Below are positions 40,632 through 49,120 of a stretch of DNA of 64,000 nucleotides, one piece after another (position 1 is the stretch's first letter; every line of letters starts with the position of its first letter). Source of the DNA: Halorubrum aidingense JCM 13560. GTDB lineage: Archaea; Halobacteriota; Halobacteria; Halobacteriales; Haloferacaceae. The notes under the pieces were generated by a model, which was given only the letters and a program-made list of their open reading frames with translations, searched no databases and had not been told where the DNA came from. The DNA lies in contig NZ_AOJI01000033.1 in NCBI RefSeq assembly GCF_000336995.1, forward strand, positions 45,440 to 109,439, read 5' to 3'. A program made the translations under genes and the position numbers.

Positions 40632-42458
40632 ATGTCATCGCGCTCTACGTACGGCCGCCGAGATTTTGGTCAGGGAGGCTTAAACGACGGGCTTGACGTT
40701 TCAGCGCTCGTCGACGAGGTCGGTCTCGACGGCGACGAGATCGACTGGCGCAAGGAGTTCGTCGGATTCGACGACGAGGACGTACGGCGGTTGAGTCGGT
40801 ACGAGGAGGCGTTCGCGGACAACGCCGACCGGATCGCGGCGGATTTCTACGAGAACCTCACCGACCACGAGCAGACCGCCGAGATAATCGGTCGCTCCGA
40901 GAAGGGAGTCGAGCAGCTCAAACAGACTCAGTCGGCGTATCTCATGACGCTCGCAGCCGGGGACTACGGGACCGAGTACTTCGAGGACCGCGCCCGGATC
41001 GGCAAGATACACGACCTGCTGGAGATGCCGATGAAACACTACCTCGGCCAGTACGGCGTCTACTACGACCTGATCTTGCCGCTGGTCGGCGACCGGCTCG
41101 TGGAGTCGCTCACGGAGCGAGTGACCGACGAGATCAGCGCCGGATCCCGCGAACGCGACGGCAGCGGAGACTCGACCGCGGACGATCGCGACGCGATCGA
41201 AGCCGCGGTCGAGGCCGAAGTCGACGACGCGATCGCGGACATCCTCTCGATCCTCCGGATCGTGAACCTCGACATGCAGGTCGTCACAGACACGTACATC
41301 CACTCGTACAGTCAGAAGCTCGAAGACGCGGTCGACCGCAACGAGCGGCTGATGCGAGAGGTCCGAGGAGAAGTCCAAGACCCGATAGACGACCTACAGG
41401 CGTCCGCCGGGGACGTCGCAGACAGCGCCGCCGCGATCAGCGGTACGTCCGAAGCGCAGTCGGACCGGATCGACGAGATCGCCACGGAGGTAGCGAACCT
41501 CTCGGCGACCGTCGAAGAGGTGGCGTCGACCGCCGACGAGGTCGGGCGAGCGAGCGGGCGCGCGGAATCGCTCGCGACCGACGGGACGGACGCGGCCGAC
41601 GCCGCCGCCGACGTGATGGACGACATCGGCACCGCCGTCGACACGGTGGCCGACGACGTTGGAGCCCTCCAAGATCGGGTGGGCGAGATCGATGAGTTCG
41701 TCGACGCGATAAACGGGATCGCCGACCAGACGAACCTGCTCGCGCTCAACGCCTCCATCGAGGCCGCGCGCGCCGGCGAGGCCGGGGCCGGATTCGGCGT
41801 GGTCGCCGACGAGATCAAGTCACTCGCGGAGGAGTCACAGCGGCACGCGAGCGACATCGAGTCGATGGTCGACGCGATCCAGGCGGACACCGAGGAGACC
41901 GCCGAGAGCCTCGCCGAGACGACGGAACGCGTCGACGACGGGATCGAACGGGTGCAGGACGCGATGCAGAGTCTGACCGACATCGCCGAGGCGGTGACGG
42001 AGACCGCGGACGGCATCGACGAGGTCGCGGACGTGACCGACGAGCAGGCGGCCGCCGCCGAGGAAATCGCCGCCACGGTCGACGAGGTTGTCCACCAGTC
42101 GAACCGCGTCACGGCGGAGATACAGGACCTGGCGGCCGCCAACGAGGAGCAGGCGGCGATGATCGACGAGGTCGAGGCGGCCGTCAGTCGCCTCGCGAAC
42201 GACGGTGCCCGGGACGACCGAGAGACGACGGGTGGCGGATCGTCGGTCGGCGGCGGATCGTCGGCCGGCAGCGGATCGTCGGCCGGCGGCGGAGGGATGA
42301 ACGAACGCGAGACGCGCGAGCGCGTCCCCGGCCCGGACGATCTCCCCGAGGAGATCCCGTCGTTCGTGGCCGAAACGCTGTCGGACGAACAGCGTCGGGC
42401 GATCGCCGACGGGGAGCTAACACCGGAGCACGTGTCGCGACCGGACGGCGGGAGATAG
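40632..42458 (+). CDS. hemAT: Globin-coupled methyl-accepting transducer (HemAT-like)
   Basis: A 608-residue soluble aerotaxis transducer. An N-terminal sensor globin (about 25-200) has the predicted proximal heme ligand His127 in IGKIHDLLEMPMKHYLGQYG. The C-terminal half is a methyl-accepting signalling coiled coil whose hairpin tip is DAINGIADQTNLLALNASIE followed by AARAGEAGAGFGVVADEIKS. No membrane helix is present. Oxygen binding to heme would alter CheA kinase activity (known for Halobacterium HemAT). This protein is longer than the Halobacterium homologue as I remember it, owing to a loop (SRERDGSGDSTADDRDA), a Gly/Ser repeat (about 534-556) and an acidic C-terminus. No che genes are in the window. 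Confidence 0.92.
   Translation: MSSRSTYGRRDFGQGGLNDGLDVSALVDEVGLDGDEIDWRKEFVGFDDEDVRRLSRYEEAFADNADRIAADFYENLTDHEQTAEIIGRSEKGVEQLKQTQSAYLMTLAAGDYGTEYFEDRARIGKIHDLLEMPMKHYLGQYGVYYDLILPLVGDRLVESLTERVTDEISAGSRERDGSGDSTADDRDAIEAAVEAEVDDAIADILSILRIVNLDMQVVTDTYIHSYSQKLEDAVDRNERLMREVRGEVQDPIDDLQASAGDVADSAAAISGTSEAQSDRIDEIATEVANLSATVEEVASTADEVGRASGRAESLATDGTDAADAAADVMDDIGTAVDTVADDVGALQDRVGEIDEFVDAINGIADQTNLLALNASIEAARAGEAGAGFGVVADEIKSLAEESQRHASDIESMVDAIQADTEETAESLAETTERVDDGIERVQDAMQSLTDIAEAVTETADGIDEVADVTDEQAAAAEEIAATVDEVVHQSNRVTAEIQDLAAANEEQAAMIDEVEAAVSRLANDGARDDRETTGGGSSVGGGSSAGSGSSAGGGGMNERETRERVPGPDDLPEEIPSFVAETLSDEQRRAIADGELTPEHVSRPDGGR
42233..42294 (+). repeat. 18-bp in-frame tandem repeat in hemAT
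   Basis: GGCGGATCGTCGGYCGGC repeats about three and a half times and encodes GGSSVGGGSSAGSGSSAGGG between the signalling coil and the C-terminal segment. Confidence 0.8.
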
Positions 42459-42537
42459 CCGAACGACTCGCGACGGCTTGGCGACGGGAAGACGGGACGA
42501 CGCCCGGTCACCGCCTGGGCGTCGGATGCGGCCGGTC

Positions 42538-42545
42538 TTTTAATA
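42538..42545 (+). promoter_or_regulatory. TATA box of the phosphohexomutase gene
   Basis: CTTTTAATAC contains TTTTAATA 24-31 nt before the ATG at 42569. It would place transcription start at or next to that ATG and so argues against the in-frame ATG at 42551. Confidence 0.6.
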
Positions 42546-42568
42546 CGCCGATGCGACAGTATACAACT

Positions 42569-43909
42569 ATGTTCGGAACCAGCGGCGTGCGCGGACCGAT
42601 CGGAGAGACGGTGACCGCGGCGCTCGCGCTCGATATCGCTCGGGCGGTGGCCGTCGACGCCGACCGGATCGTGGTCGGTCGAGACGCCCGGGACTCGGGA
42701 CGCGCGCTCGTCGACGCGGTCGCGGCGGGCGCGGTCGAGTGCGGCGTCGACGTGATCGACCTCGGCGTCGCGGCGACCCCGACCGTCGCGCGAGCGATCG
42801 CGGCCCGCGGCGCCGACGCCGGGGTCGTCGTCACCGCCTCGCACAACCCGCCGACGGACAACGGGATCAAGCTCTGGACCCCCTCCGGACAGGCGTTCGA
42901 CACGGCCGAACAGGACGAGATCGAGCGACGCATCGCGGCCGACGAGGTCCCGTTCGCTGCGTGGGACGGTCACGGGACCCGGTCCGCGTGGGACGGCGCC
43001 ACGGCGGCCCACCGCGAGGCCCTCGTGGACGCGGGGCGGCGATGGACGGAAACTGATGTCGCCTCCCTCGACGGACTCTCTGTAGCCGTCGACGTCGGCA
43101 ACGGGACCGGCGGTGTCACCGCCGACGCGCTCTACGACCTCGGCGCTGCGGTCACAACCCTCAACGCCCAGCCGGACGGTCGGTTCCCGGCGCGGCCAAG
43201 CGAGCCGACCGCGGAGACGTGTCGCGGGCTGGTGGAGCACGTCGCGGGCACCGGCGCCGACCTCGGGATCGCCCATGACGGCGACGCAGATCGGATGATG
43301 GCCGTGACGGGCGACGGGACGTTCGTCTCCGGCGACGAGCTGTTGGCGGTGTTCGGCGCGGAGGCGGCCGGCGAAGGCGAACTGATCGCCGCGCCGGTCG
43401 ACACGAGCCTCGCGGTCGACGACGCGCTGGCCGAGTTCGGCGCCGGCGTGGTCCGCACCCGAGTCGGCGACGTGTACGTCGCCGAGCGAACCCGTGAGGA
43501 GGGCGTCGTCTTCGGCGGCGAGCCCTCCGGCGCGTGGATCTTCCCGGACGAAACCCGGTGTCCCGACGGTCCCCTCGCGGCGGTCGTGCTCGCCGCCCTC
43601 GCCGCGGAACGCCCTCTCGCCGATCGCGTCGCAGACGTACCGGACTACCCGATCCGGCGGGAGACGGTCGAGACGGACGAGAAGGACGCCGCGATGGCGG
43701 CGATCACCGACCGCGTCCGCGCGTCGTACGACGACGTCAGCGAGATCGACGGCGTCCGAGTGGGGGTCGACGACGGCTGGTTCCTCCTCCGCGCGTCGGG
43801 GACGCAGCCGCTGATCCGACTGACTGCGGAGGCGCGCGACCCCGAGCGGGCGGACGAGATTCTCGCCGCCGCTCGAGATCTCGTCGCCGACGCGGTCGGG
43901 GAGCGGTGA
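42569..43909 (+). CDS. glmM: Phosphoglucosamine mutase / phosphohexomutase
   Basis: A 446-residue alpha-D-phosphohexomutase. The catalytic phosphoserine is Ser91 in TASHNPPTDNGIKLW. The Mg site is DGDADR at residues 237-242, the sugar-binding loop is GGEPSGAW and the phosphate-binding loop is RASGTQPLIR near the C-terminus. The N-terminus MFGTSGVRGPIGE is the one usual for GlmM-like archaeal enzymes, which make glucosamine-1-phosphate for UDP-GlcNAc; phosphomannomutase or phosphoglucomutase activity cannot be separated by eye. The ATG at 42569 is favoured by the TATA spacing and by the family N-terminus. Confidence 0.9.
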   Translation: MFGTSGVRGPIGETVTAALALDIARAVAVDADRIVVGRDARDSGRALVDAVAAGAVECGVDVIDLGVAATPTVARAIAARGADAGVVVTASHNPPTDNGIKLWTPSGQAFDTAEQDEIERRIAADEVPFAAWDGHGTRSAWDGATAAHREALVDAGRRWTETDVASLDGLSVAVDVGNGTGGVTADALYDLGAAVTTLNAQPDGRFPARPSEPTAETCRGLVEHVAGTGADLGIAHDGDADRMMAVTGDGTFVSGDELLAVFGAEAAGEGELIAAPVDTSLAVDDALAEFGAGVVRTRVGDVYVAERTREEGVVFGGEPSGAWIFPDETRCPDGPLAAVVLAALAAERPLADRVADVPDYPIRRETVETDEKDAAMAAITDRVRASYDDVSEIDGVRVGVDDGWFLLRASGTQPLIRLTAEARDPERADEILAAARDLVADAVGER

Positions 43910-43977
43910 GCGGGTCTGACGGTGGCGAGGACGGCCGGTCACGCAACCCCTAAGGTCGGAGCGACCGGACGGATCCC

Positions 43978-44646
43978 ATGAAGATCGCGATACTCGGCGG
44001 CACCGGCGACATCGGCGAGGGACTCGCGCTCCGGCTCGCAGCGGACACGCGACACCGGATCCGGATCGGCTCGCGGGACGCCGAGAAGGCGGAGACCAAA
44101 GCCGAGGAGTACACCACGGAACTCGAGAGCCGCGGGAACGACGCCGTAGTCGAAGGGTTCGAGAACGCGACCGCGGCCGCCGAGGCCAAAGTCGTCGTGC
44201 TCGCGGTGCCGCCGTATCACGTCGGCGACACCGTCGAGGCGGTCGCGGACGTCCTAGAGGCGGGTGACGTGCTCGTCTCGCCCGCGACGGGGATGAAACG
44301 CGACGACGACGGATTCCACTACCACAAGCCCGGCGCCGGCTCGGTGACTCGGATCGTCGCGGACGCGGCGCCCGAGGGCGTCGACGTCGTCGGCGCGTTC
44401 CACAACCTCGCGGCCGCTCGCCTCGCGAACCTCGACGCCGACCTCGGCATCGACACCCTCGTCATCGGCGACGACGAGGACGCGAAACGCACGGTGACGG
44501 ACGTCGCCGAGGGGATCGAGGGGCTCCGCGCGCTCGACGCCGGCGGAATCGCCAACGCGCCCGAAATCGAGGCGCTCACACCGCTTTTGATCAACGTCGC
44601 GAACAACAACGACAGGCTCCACGACCTCGGCGTTCGGTTCGAGTGA
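43978..44646 (+). CDS. npdG: F420H2:NADP+ oxidoreductase (NADPH-dependent F420 reductase)
   Basis: A 222-residue NADP-binding enzyme that moves hydride between reduced coenzyme F420 and NADP+. The dinucleotide fold starts ILGGTGDIGEGLALRLA with the NADP phosphate-binding IGSRDAEKAE. VVLAVPPYHVG, VVGAFHNLAAARLANLDADL, and DALDAGGIANAPEIEALTPL-like LRALDAGGIANAPEIEALTP complete the family pattern. Haloarchaea make F420 and use it with such reductases. Stand-alone gene between a phosphohexomutase and a prenyl synthase. Confidence 0.92.
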   Translation: MKIAILGGTGDIGEGLALRLAADTRHRIRIGSRDAEKAETKAEEYTTELESRGNDAVVEGFENATAAAEAKVVVLAVPPYHVGDTVEAVADVLEAGDVLVSPATGMKRDDDGFHYHKPGAGSVTRIVADAAPEGVDVVGAFHNLAAARLANLDADLGIDTLVIGDDEDAKRTVTDVAEGIEGLRALDAGGIANAPEIEALTPLLINVANNNDRLHDLGVRFE

Positions 44647-44702
44647 GGACTGCGACCTCCGTTCCGTTAGGCCTTTGCGCGACGGGACCGTCCGGTCAGT
44701 AG

Positions 44703-45545
44703 ATGGAGTACCTGGAGCGCCGGGTCGCGCTGGTCGAGGACCGGTTGGAAGCCGTGATCGACGAGGTCGAACCCGACGAGCTGTCCGAGGAGGTCGGTCA
44801 CGTCGTCCTCGCCGGCGGGAAGCGCGTTCGCCCCGCGGTGACGATCCTCGCCTGCGAGGCGTTCGACGGCGACCCCGCCGACGCCGTCGACTTCGCGGCC
44901 GGTATCGAATTCGTCCACAACGCCTCGCTCGTGATCGACGACATCATCGACCGCTCCGAGGTCCGTCGCGGAACCCCGTCCGCGTGGGCCGAATTCGGCT
45001 ATGGCCCGGCGATCGTCACGAGCGACGGGCTTCTCGGCGAGGCGTTCGCCCTCTTTTCGTCGGAGCCCCGCGCGATGCGGACCGTCGCCGAGGCGATGGT
45101 CGAACTCGGCGAGGGAGAGGCCACGGAGCTGGCCGCTCGCCCCACCACCGAAGCCGAGTACATGGAGCTGGCGCGCCGGAAGACCGGCGCGCTGTTCCGG
45201 GCGGCCGCCGAACTCGGCGCGGTCGCCGGCGGCGCCGACCCTCACGCGATAGACTCGTTCGGCGAGTACGCGGAGCGCGTCGGCGTCGCCTTCCAGATGC
45301 GCGACGACGTGCTCGACGCGACGGCCGACGCCGACGACCTCGGCAAGCCGACCGGTCAGGACGCGGAGATGGACCGGCCGTCCGTGCTGCAGGTCACCTC
45401 GCTGTCGCCCGACGAGATCGACGAGCGGGCGCGCGAGCAGTCGGAACTCGCGCTCGCCGCGCTCGACGACGCCGACCCGCCGGAGACGGAGGCGATCGAG
45501 TACCTCCGCGATCTGGCGGAGTTCGTCGTCGTTCGGAAGCGGTAG
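44703..45545 (+). CDS. idsA: Polyprenyl diphosphate synthase, short form
   Basis: A 280-residue trans-prenyltransferase that condenses isopentenyl diphosphate with allylic diphosphates to make C20 or similar chains for archaeal ether lipids and carotenoids. GKRVRP at the start binds diphosphate. The first aspartate-rich motif is DDIID (Asp79-Asp83) followed by RSEVRRG; the second is DDVLD (Asp201-Asp205) in AFQMRDDVLD. Residue 74, five before the first motif, is Ala, which usually permits products of C20 or longer. At 280 residues it is shorter than typical IdsA, and haloarchaea carry several paralogues, so the exact product is uncertain. Confidence 0.88.
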   Translation: MEYLERRVALVEDRLEAVIDEVEPDELSEEVGHVVLAGGKRVRPAVTILACEAFDGDPADAVDFAAGIEFVHNASLVIDDIIDRSEVRRGTPSAWAEFGYGPAIVTSDGLLGEAFALFSSEPRAMRTVAEAMVELGEGEATELAARPTTEAEYMELARRKTGALFRAAAELGAVAGGADPHAIDSFGEYAERVGVAFQMRDDVLDATADADDLGKPTGQDAEMDRPSVLQVTSLSPDEIDERAREQSELALAALDDADPPETEAIEYLRDLAEFVVVRKR

Positions 45546-45551
45546 TCCCGT

Positions 45552-46052
45552 CTACGCGTCGTTAACGTCTTGCGGCGGGAACAGCGGCGTCGGGTCCTCG
45601 TGATCGAACTCGACGCGCTCGTCTCCGGAGAGGGCGTGACAGTAGGTCGTCATCGCGTCGCCGGCCCGGACGCGATTGAGCATGCGGTCGGCCTCGGCCA
45701 CCCGGTAGTAGAGCGGGAGACAGAGGACCGTCTCCGCCACGGTCGCCCGGAACACGAGCGTCAGGTAGACGATCCCGTTCTCGTGTGCGCGAAACGCCTC
45801 GAACTCGTCGAACTCGACCGCGTCGACCAGTTCGGTGAGCCGGTCGAACTCCTCGCCCGACAGCAGCACGTCAAGCCCGACCTTCTCGTCGACGGAGTCG
45901 CCCGGCGCGGGAACCGGAACGACGTCGCCGGGGACGGGGGCGAACGCCGTCCAGCCGCGGTCCCGGTACTCCTCGGCCGTCGCGCGGCATTCGTCGATGA
46001 CCGTGGTCCACGCGCCGTCCTCGTCAGCAAGCGGATGCTCTTCGACGTCCAT
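45552..46052 (-). CDS. Small conserved haloarchaeal protein, paralogue of 59396-59854
   Basis: A 166-residue soluble acidic protein of unknown function. It shares with the product of 59396-59854 the patterns W-x-x-V-I, ATAxxxRxRxWTAxA, PGDVxPV, LDVLLxGxEFD and a closing DPxxxFxP, so the two are clearly one family. No catalytic motif stands out. It is divergently oriented to the peptide ABC transporter gene at 46177, with 124 bp between starts; the other family member is divergently paired with the second peptide transporter. A minus-strand AACCTTTAC box lies about 26-34 nt upstream of its start, so it is probably leaderless. Confidence 0.78.
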   Translation of the reverse strand: MDVEEHPLADEDGAWTTVIDECRATAEEYRDRGWTAFAPVPGDVVPVPAPGDSVDEKVGLDVLLSGEEFDRLTELVDAVEFDEFEAFRAHENGIVYLTLVFRATVAETVLCLPLYYRVAEADRMLNRVRAGDAMTTYCHALSGDERVEFDHEDPTPLFPPQDVNDA

Positions 46053-46138
46053 GCACGGCGTAGGCGGGCGGCGGCGGGTAAAGGTTCCTCCCGAAGGCGA
46101 CCTCGGTCGTCCGTCTCGCCGCGTCCGGGATCACTGAA

Positions 46139-46150
46139 GCCAAAAGTATT
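46139..46150 (+). promoter_or_regulatory. Candidate TATA box of the first peptide ABC operon
   Basis: GCCAAAAGTATT is an AT-rich patch 27-38 nt before the ATG at 46177, in the 124-bp divergent spacer shared with the small conserved gene at 45552-46052. Confidence 0.45.
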
Positions 46151-46176
46151 TCCATTGAGGACCGGAACCTCGGCGC

Positions 46177-48900
46177 ATGCCTCCTCTACTCTCCATCTCC
46201 GATCTCCGGACTCAGTTCTCGACGGACCGGGGACAAGTGAAGGCGGTCGACGGGATGGACCTCGAGATCCGCGAAGGCGAAACGGTCGGCCTCGTTGGCG
46301 AATCGGGCTCCGGGAAGAGCGTCACGGCGCTGTCTGCGATGGGGCTCGTCGACGATCCCGGTGAGATCGTCGACGGGACCGTGGAACTGACCGACGACCG
46401 GATCGCCGACGAGCTGCGCGACCGATACGGCGCCGTGGACTTCGTCGACGGCGACACGATCGACCTCACCGCCGCGCCCGAGGAAGCCCTCCGTCTCGTG
46501 CGCGGTCGGGAGGTCAGCATGATTTTCCAAGACCCGATGACGTCGCTGAACCCGTCGGTGACGGTCGGCGAGCAGGTCGCAGAGAGTCTCAGGCTTCACC
46601 AGTACGGCGGGCGACGCAAGGACTCGTGGTTCAACGCGGTCCGTGAGATCCTTCCGAAGATCAGCCGCGACGTCGACGAGTCGGTCCGACAGGAGACGCT
46701 GGAAGTGCTTGAGGACGTCGGCATCCCGGAGCCCGGAGCACGGATCGACGAGTACCCCCACGAGTTCTCCGGCGGAATGCGCCAGCGCGTGCTCATCGCT
46801 ATCGCACTGGCCTGCCAGCCCGAACTCCTCGTCGCTGACGAGCCGACGACCGCGCTCGACGTCACCATCCAGGCGCAGATCCTCGATCTGATAGACGGTC
46901 TCCAAGAGGAGCTCGGGATGTCGATGCTGATGATCACTCACGACCTCGGCGTCGTCGCCGAGACGTGCGACCGCGTCGCGGTGATGTACGCCGGCGAAAT
47001 CGTCGAGGAAGGGCCGGTCGAGGAGATTTTCGGCAACCCCTCGCACCCGTACACCTACACGCTGTTGGAGTCGCTACCGACCGAGGACAAAGAGCGGCTC
47101 ACGCCGATCGAGGGGAACGTCCCCGACCTCATCGATATGCCCGAGGGGTGCCACTTCGCCCCGCGGTGCCCGTGGGCCACCGAGGAGTGTACGAGCGGTG
47201 AGATACCCTACCTCCAGCACGGCGCCGAGGACGTCGACCACCGTTCGAAGTGTATCATGGAGTCGTTCGACGAGGACGAGTACGGCGCCGACGAACCGGT
47301 CGGGGACGGACGGAGCCGGTCGATCGGCGAGCCACTCGTCGAAGTCGACGGACTTCGGAAATACTACGACCAAGCCGACGGCGTGCTCGACCGGTACCTC
47401 GGCGGCGACGATCGCAGCGTGAAAGCGGTCGACGGGGTCGATTTCACGATCAACCGCGGCGAGACGCTCGGGCTCGTCGGCGAGTCCGGCTGCGGCAAGT
47501 CGACGGCCGGCCGCGCGTTGTTACACCTCACCGAGCCGACCGACGGCCGCGTGGTGTTTGCTGGGACGGATCTCACCGAACTCGACGGATCGGCGCTGCG
47601 AGAGACGCGGAAGGACCTCCAGATGATCTTCCAAGATCCCCTCTCCTCTCTCGACCCGCGCCAGACGGTCGGCCAGACGATCCGCGAGCCGCTGGCGATC
47701 CACGACCTGCCCGAGACCGATCCAGACGTGACCGCCGAAGTCGAGCTGGCGGTCTCCGGTATCGCCCGCGACCGGGTCGACGTGACCGTCGACGAGGAGA
47801 TCGACGCCGTCGTCGGTTCGGGCGACGGCGTGGCCACGGCCCACGTCGACGTGATCGTCACCGGCGACGAGGTCGACGTCACCGTGCGCGAGCATCTCGG
47901 CGTTGAAGGGACCGTCGACCGCACCGACACCGGCGGCATCGAGCGGGTTTCGATCACCGTCTCGGCCGGGGAGACCGATCGACTCCGGCGGCGGCGGCGC
48001 GTCAGGCAACTGCTCGAAGCCGTCGGGCTCGAAGTCGGTCAATACGACCGATACCCCCACGAACTGTCTGGCGGGCAGCGCCAACGGGTCGGGATCGCCC
48101 GCGCGCTCGCTGTCGACCCCGAATTTATCGTCTGTGACGAGCCGGTCTCGGCGCTCGACGTGAGCGTGCAGGCGCAGATACTCAACCTGATGGAGGATCT
48201 CCAAGACCGCTTCGACCTCACCTACCTGTTCATCGCACACGACCTCTCCGTCGTGCGCCACATCTCCGACCGCGTCGCCGTGATGTACCTCGGCGAAATC
48301 GTCGAGGTGGCGGCGACCGACGAGCTGTTCGCCGACCCCCAGCATCCGTACACGCAGGCGCTGCTCTCCGCGATCCCGGAGCCGGATCCGACCGTCGACG
48401 CGGACGACCGAATCATCCTCGAAGGAGACGTGCCGTCACCGATCGATCCGCCCTCGGGGTGCCACTTCCGGACCCGGTGTCCGAAGGTGATCCCGCCGGC
48501 AGACCTCGACATCGATCAGGCGACGTACCGGGACGTGATGGACTTCCGGCAGCGGGTCGAGCGGCGGGCGATCGACGTCGAAACGGCGCTGGAGGCGGCC
48601 GGCGGACCGAGCGCCGGAGCCGTGGCCGACGGGGGGACCGCGTCCTCCGCGGCCGGCGACACACCCGTCGACGAGGCCGTTTCGACGGCGGCCGTCGAAG
48701 CGGTCCGCGAGTCCCAGTTCGACCGCGATCTGACCGGGCGGGCAGCGGAGACGGTCGATCGCGCCATTCGGCTGGTGGTCGAAGACGAGTGGGAAAAAGC
48801 GGAGGCGACCCTCCGTGAGACGTTCGAGAGCGTCTGCGAGCGCGAGGAACCCTCGCTCTCGGACGAGGATCATCCGGCGGCGTGTCACCTGCTCGATTGA
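46177..48900 (+). CDS. Peptide ABC transporter ATPase, two fused nucleotide-binding domains (DppDF-like)
   Basis: A 907-residue fusion of the two ATPases of an oligo/dipeptide importer. Domain 1: Walker A GESGSGKS (41-48), signature [16 protein letters not shown], Walker [14 protein letters not shown]. Domain 2: Walker A GESGCGKS (435-442), signature [16 protein letters not shown], Walker [14 protein letters not shown]. Each domain is followed by the Cys-rich OppD/F C-terminal element ([26 protein letters not shown]). An extra segment of about 80 residues (512-599, Val/Asp-rich, strand-like) sits between the Q-loop and signature of domain 2; the separate DppF at 53263 lacks it. A further acidic helical tail covers residues 790-907. 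The binding-protein gene follows 220 bp later. Confidence 0.92.
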   Translation: MPPLLSISDLRTQFSTDRGQVKAVDGMDLEIREGETVGLVGESGSGKSVTALSAMGLVDDPGEIVDGTVELTDDRIADELRDRYGAVDFVDGDTIDLTAAPEEALRLVRGREVSMIFQDPMTSLNPSVTVGEQVAESLRLHQYGGRRKDSWFNAVREILPKISRDVDESVRQETLEVLEDVGIPEPGARIDEYPHEFSGGMRQRVLIAIALACQPELLVADEPTTALDVTIQAQILDLIDGLQEELGMSMLMITHDLGVVAETCDRVAVMYAGEIVEEGPVEEIFGNPSHPYTYTLLESLPTEDKERLTPIEGNVPDLIDMPEGCHFAPRCPWATEECTSGEIPYLQHGAEDVDHRSKCIMESFDEDEYGADEPVGDGRSRSIGEPLVEVDGLRKYYDQADGVLDRYLGGDDRSVKAVDGVDFTINRGETLGLVGESGCGKSTAGRALLHLTEPTDGRVVFAGTDLTELDGSALRETRKDLQMIFQDPLSSLDPRQTVGQTIREPLAIHDLPETDPDVTAEVELAVSGIARDRVDVTVDEEIDAVVGSGDGVATAHVDVIVTGDEVDVTVREHLGVEGTVDRTDTGGIERVSITVSAGETDRLRRRRRVRQLLEAVGLEVGQYDRYPHELSGGQRQRVGIARALAVDPEFIVCDEPVSALDVSVQAQILNLMEDLQDRFDLTYLFIAHDLSVVRHISDRVAVMYLGEIVEVAATDELFADPQHPYTQALLSAIPEPDPTVDADDRIILEGDVPSPIDPPSGCHFRTRCPKVIPPADLDIDQATYRDVMDFRQRVERRAIDVETALEAAGGPSAGAVADGGTASSAAGDTPVDEAVSTAAVEAVRESQFDRDLTGRAAETVDRAIRLVVEDEWEKAEATLRETFESVCEREEPSLSDEDHPAACHLLD

Positions 48901-49090
48901 GGTGTGACCGAGGCCGTCGAGACAGTTCCGTAAGCGGCCGCGCGTCGGAGAGTGGTTCGCGGGCGAGTTCCCAGATCCCCGCGGTACTGATTTAAAAAGC
49001 GAGGGGATTTGGCGGCGTACAGTGTTGGGATCCGAACTGCCTCGGCCAGGCGCGTCGGGATCGAATAATTCCGCCCGGTCGTTCGGTAGG

Positions 49091-49104
49091 TTTATACATA
49101 TAAG
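49091..49104 (+). promoter_or_regulatory. Promoter of the peptide-binding protein gene
   Basis: TTTATACATATAAG begins 30 nt before the ATG at 49121, a strong TATA match giving a leaderless mRNA. A second candidate, GATTTAAAAAGC, is at about 48989. The binding protein and permeases can thus be expressed more than the ATPase. Confidence 0.6.
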
Positions 49105-49120
49105 TGCTCACGTCGGATCT

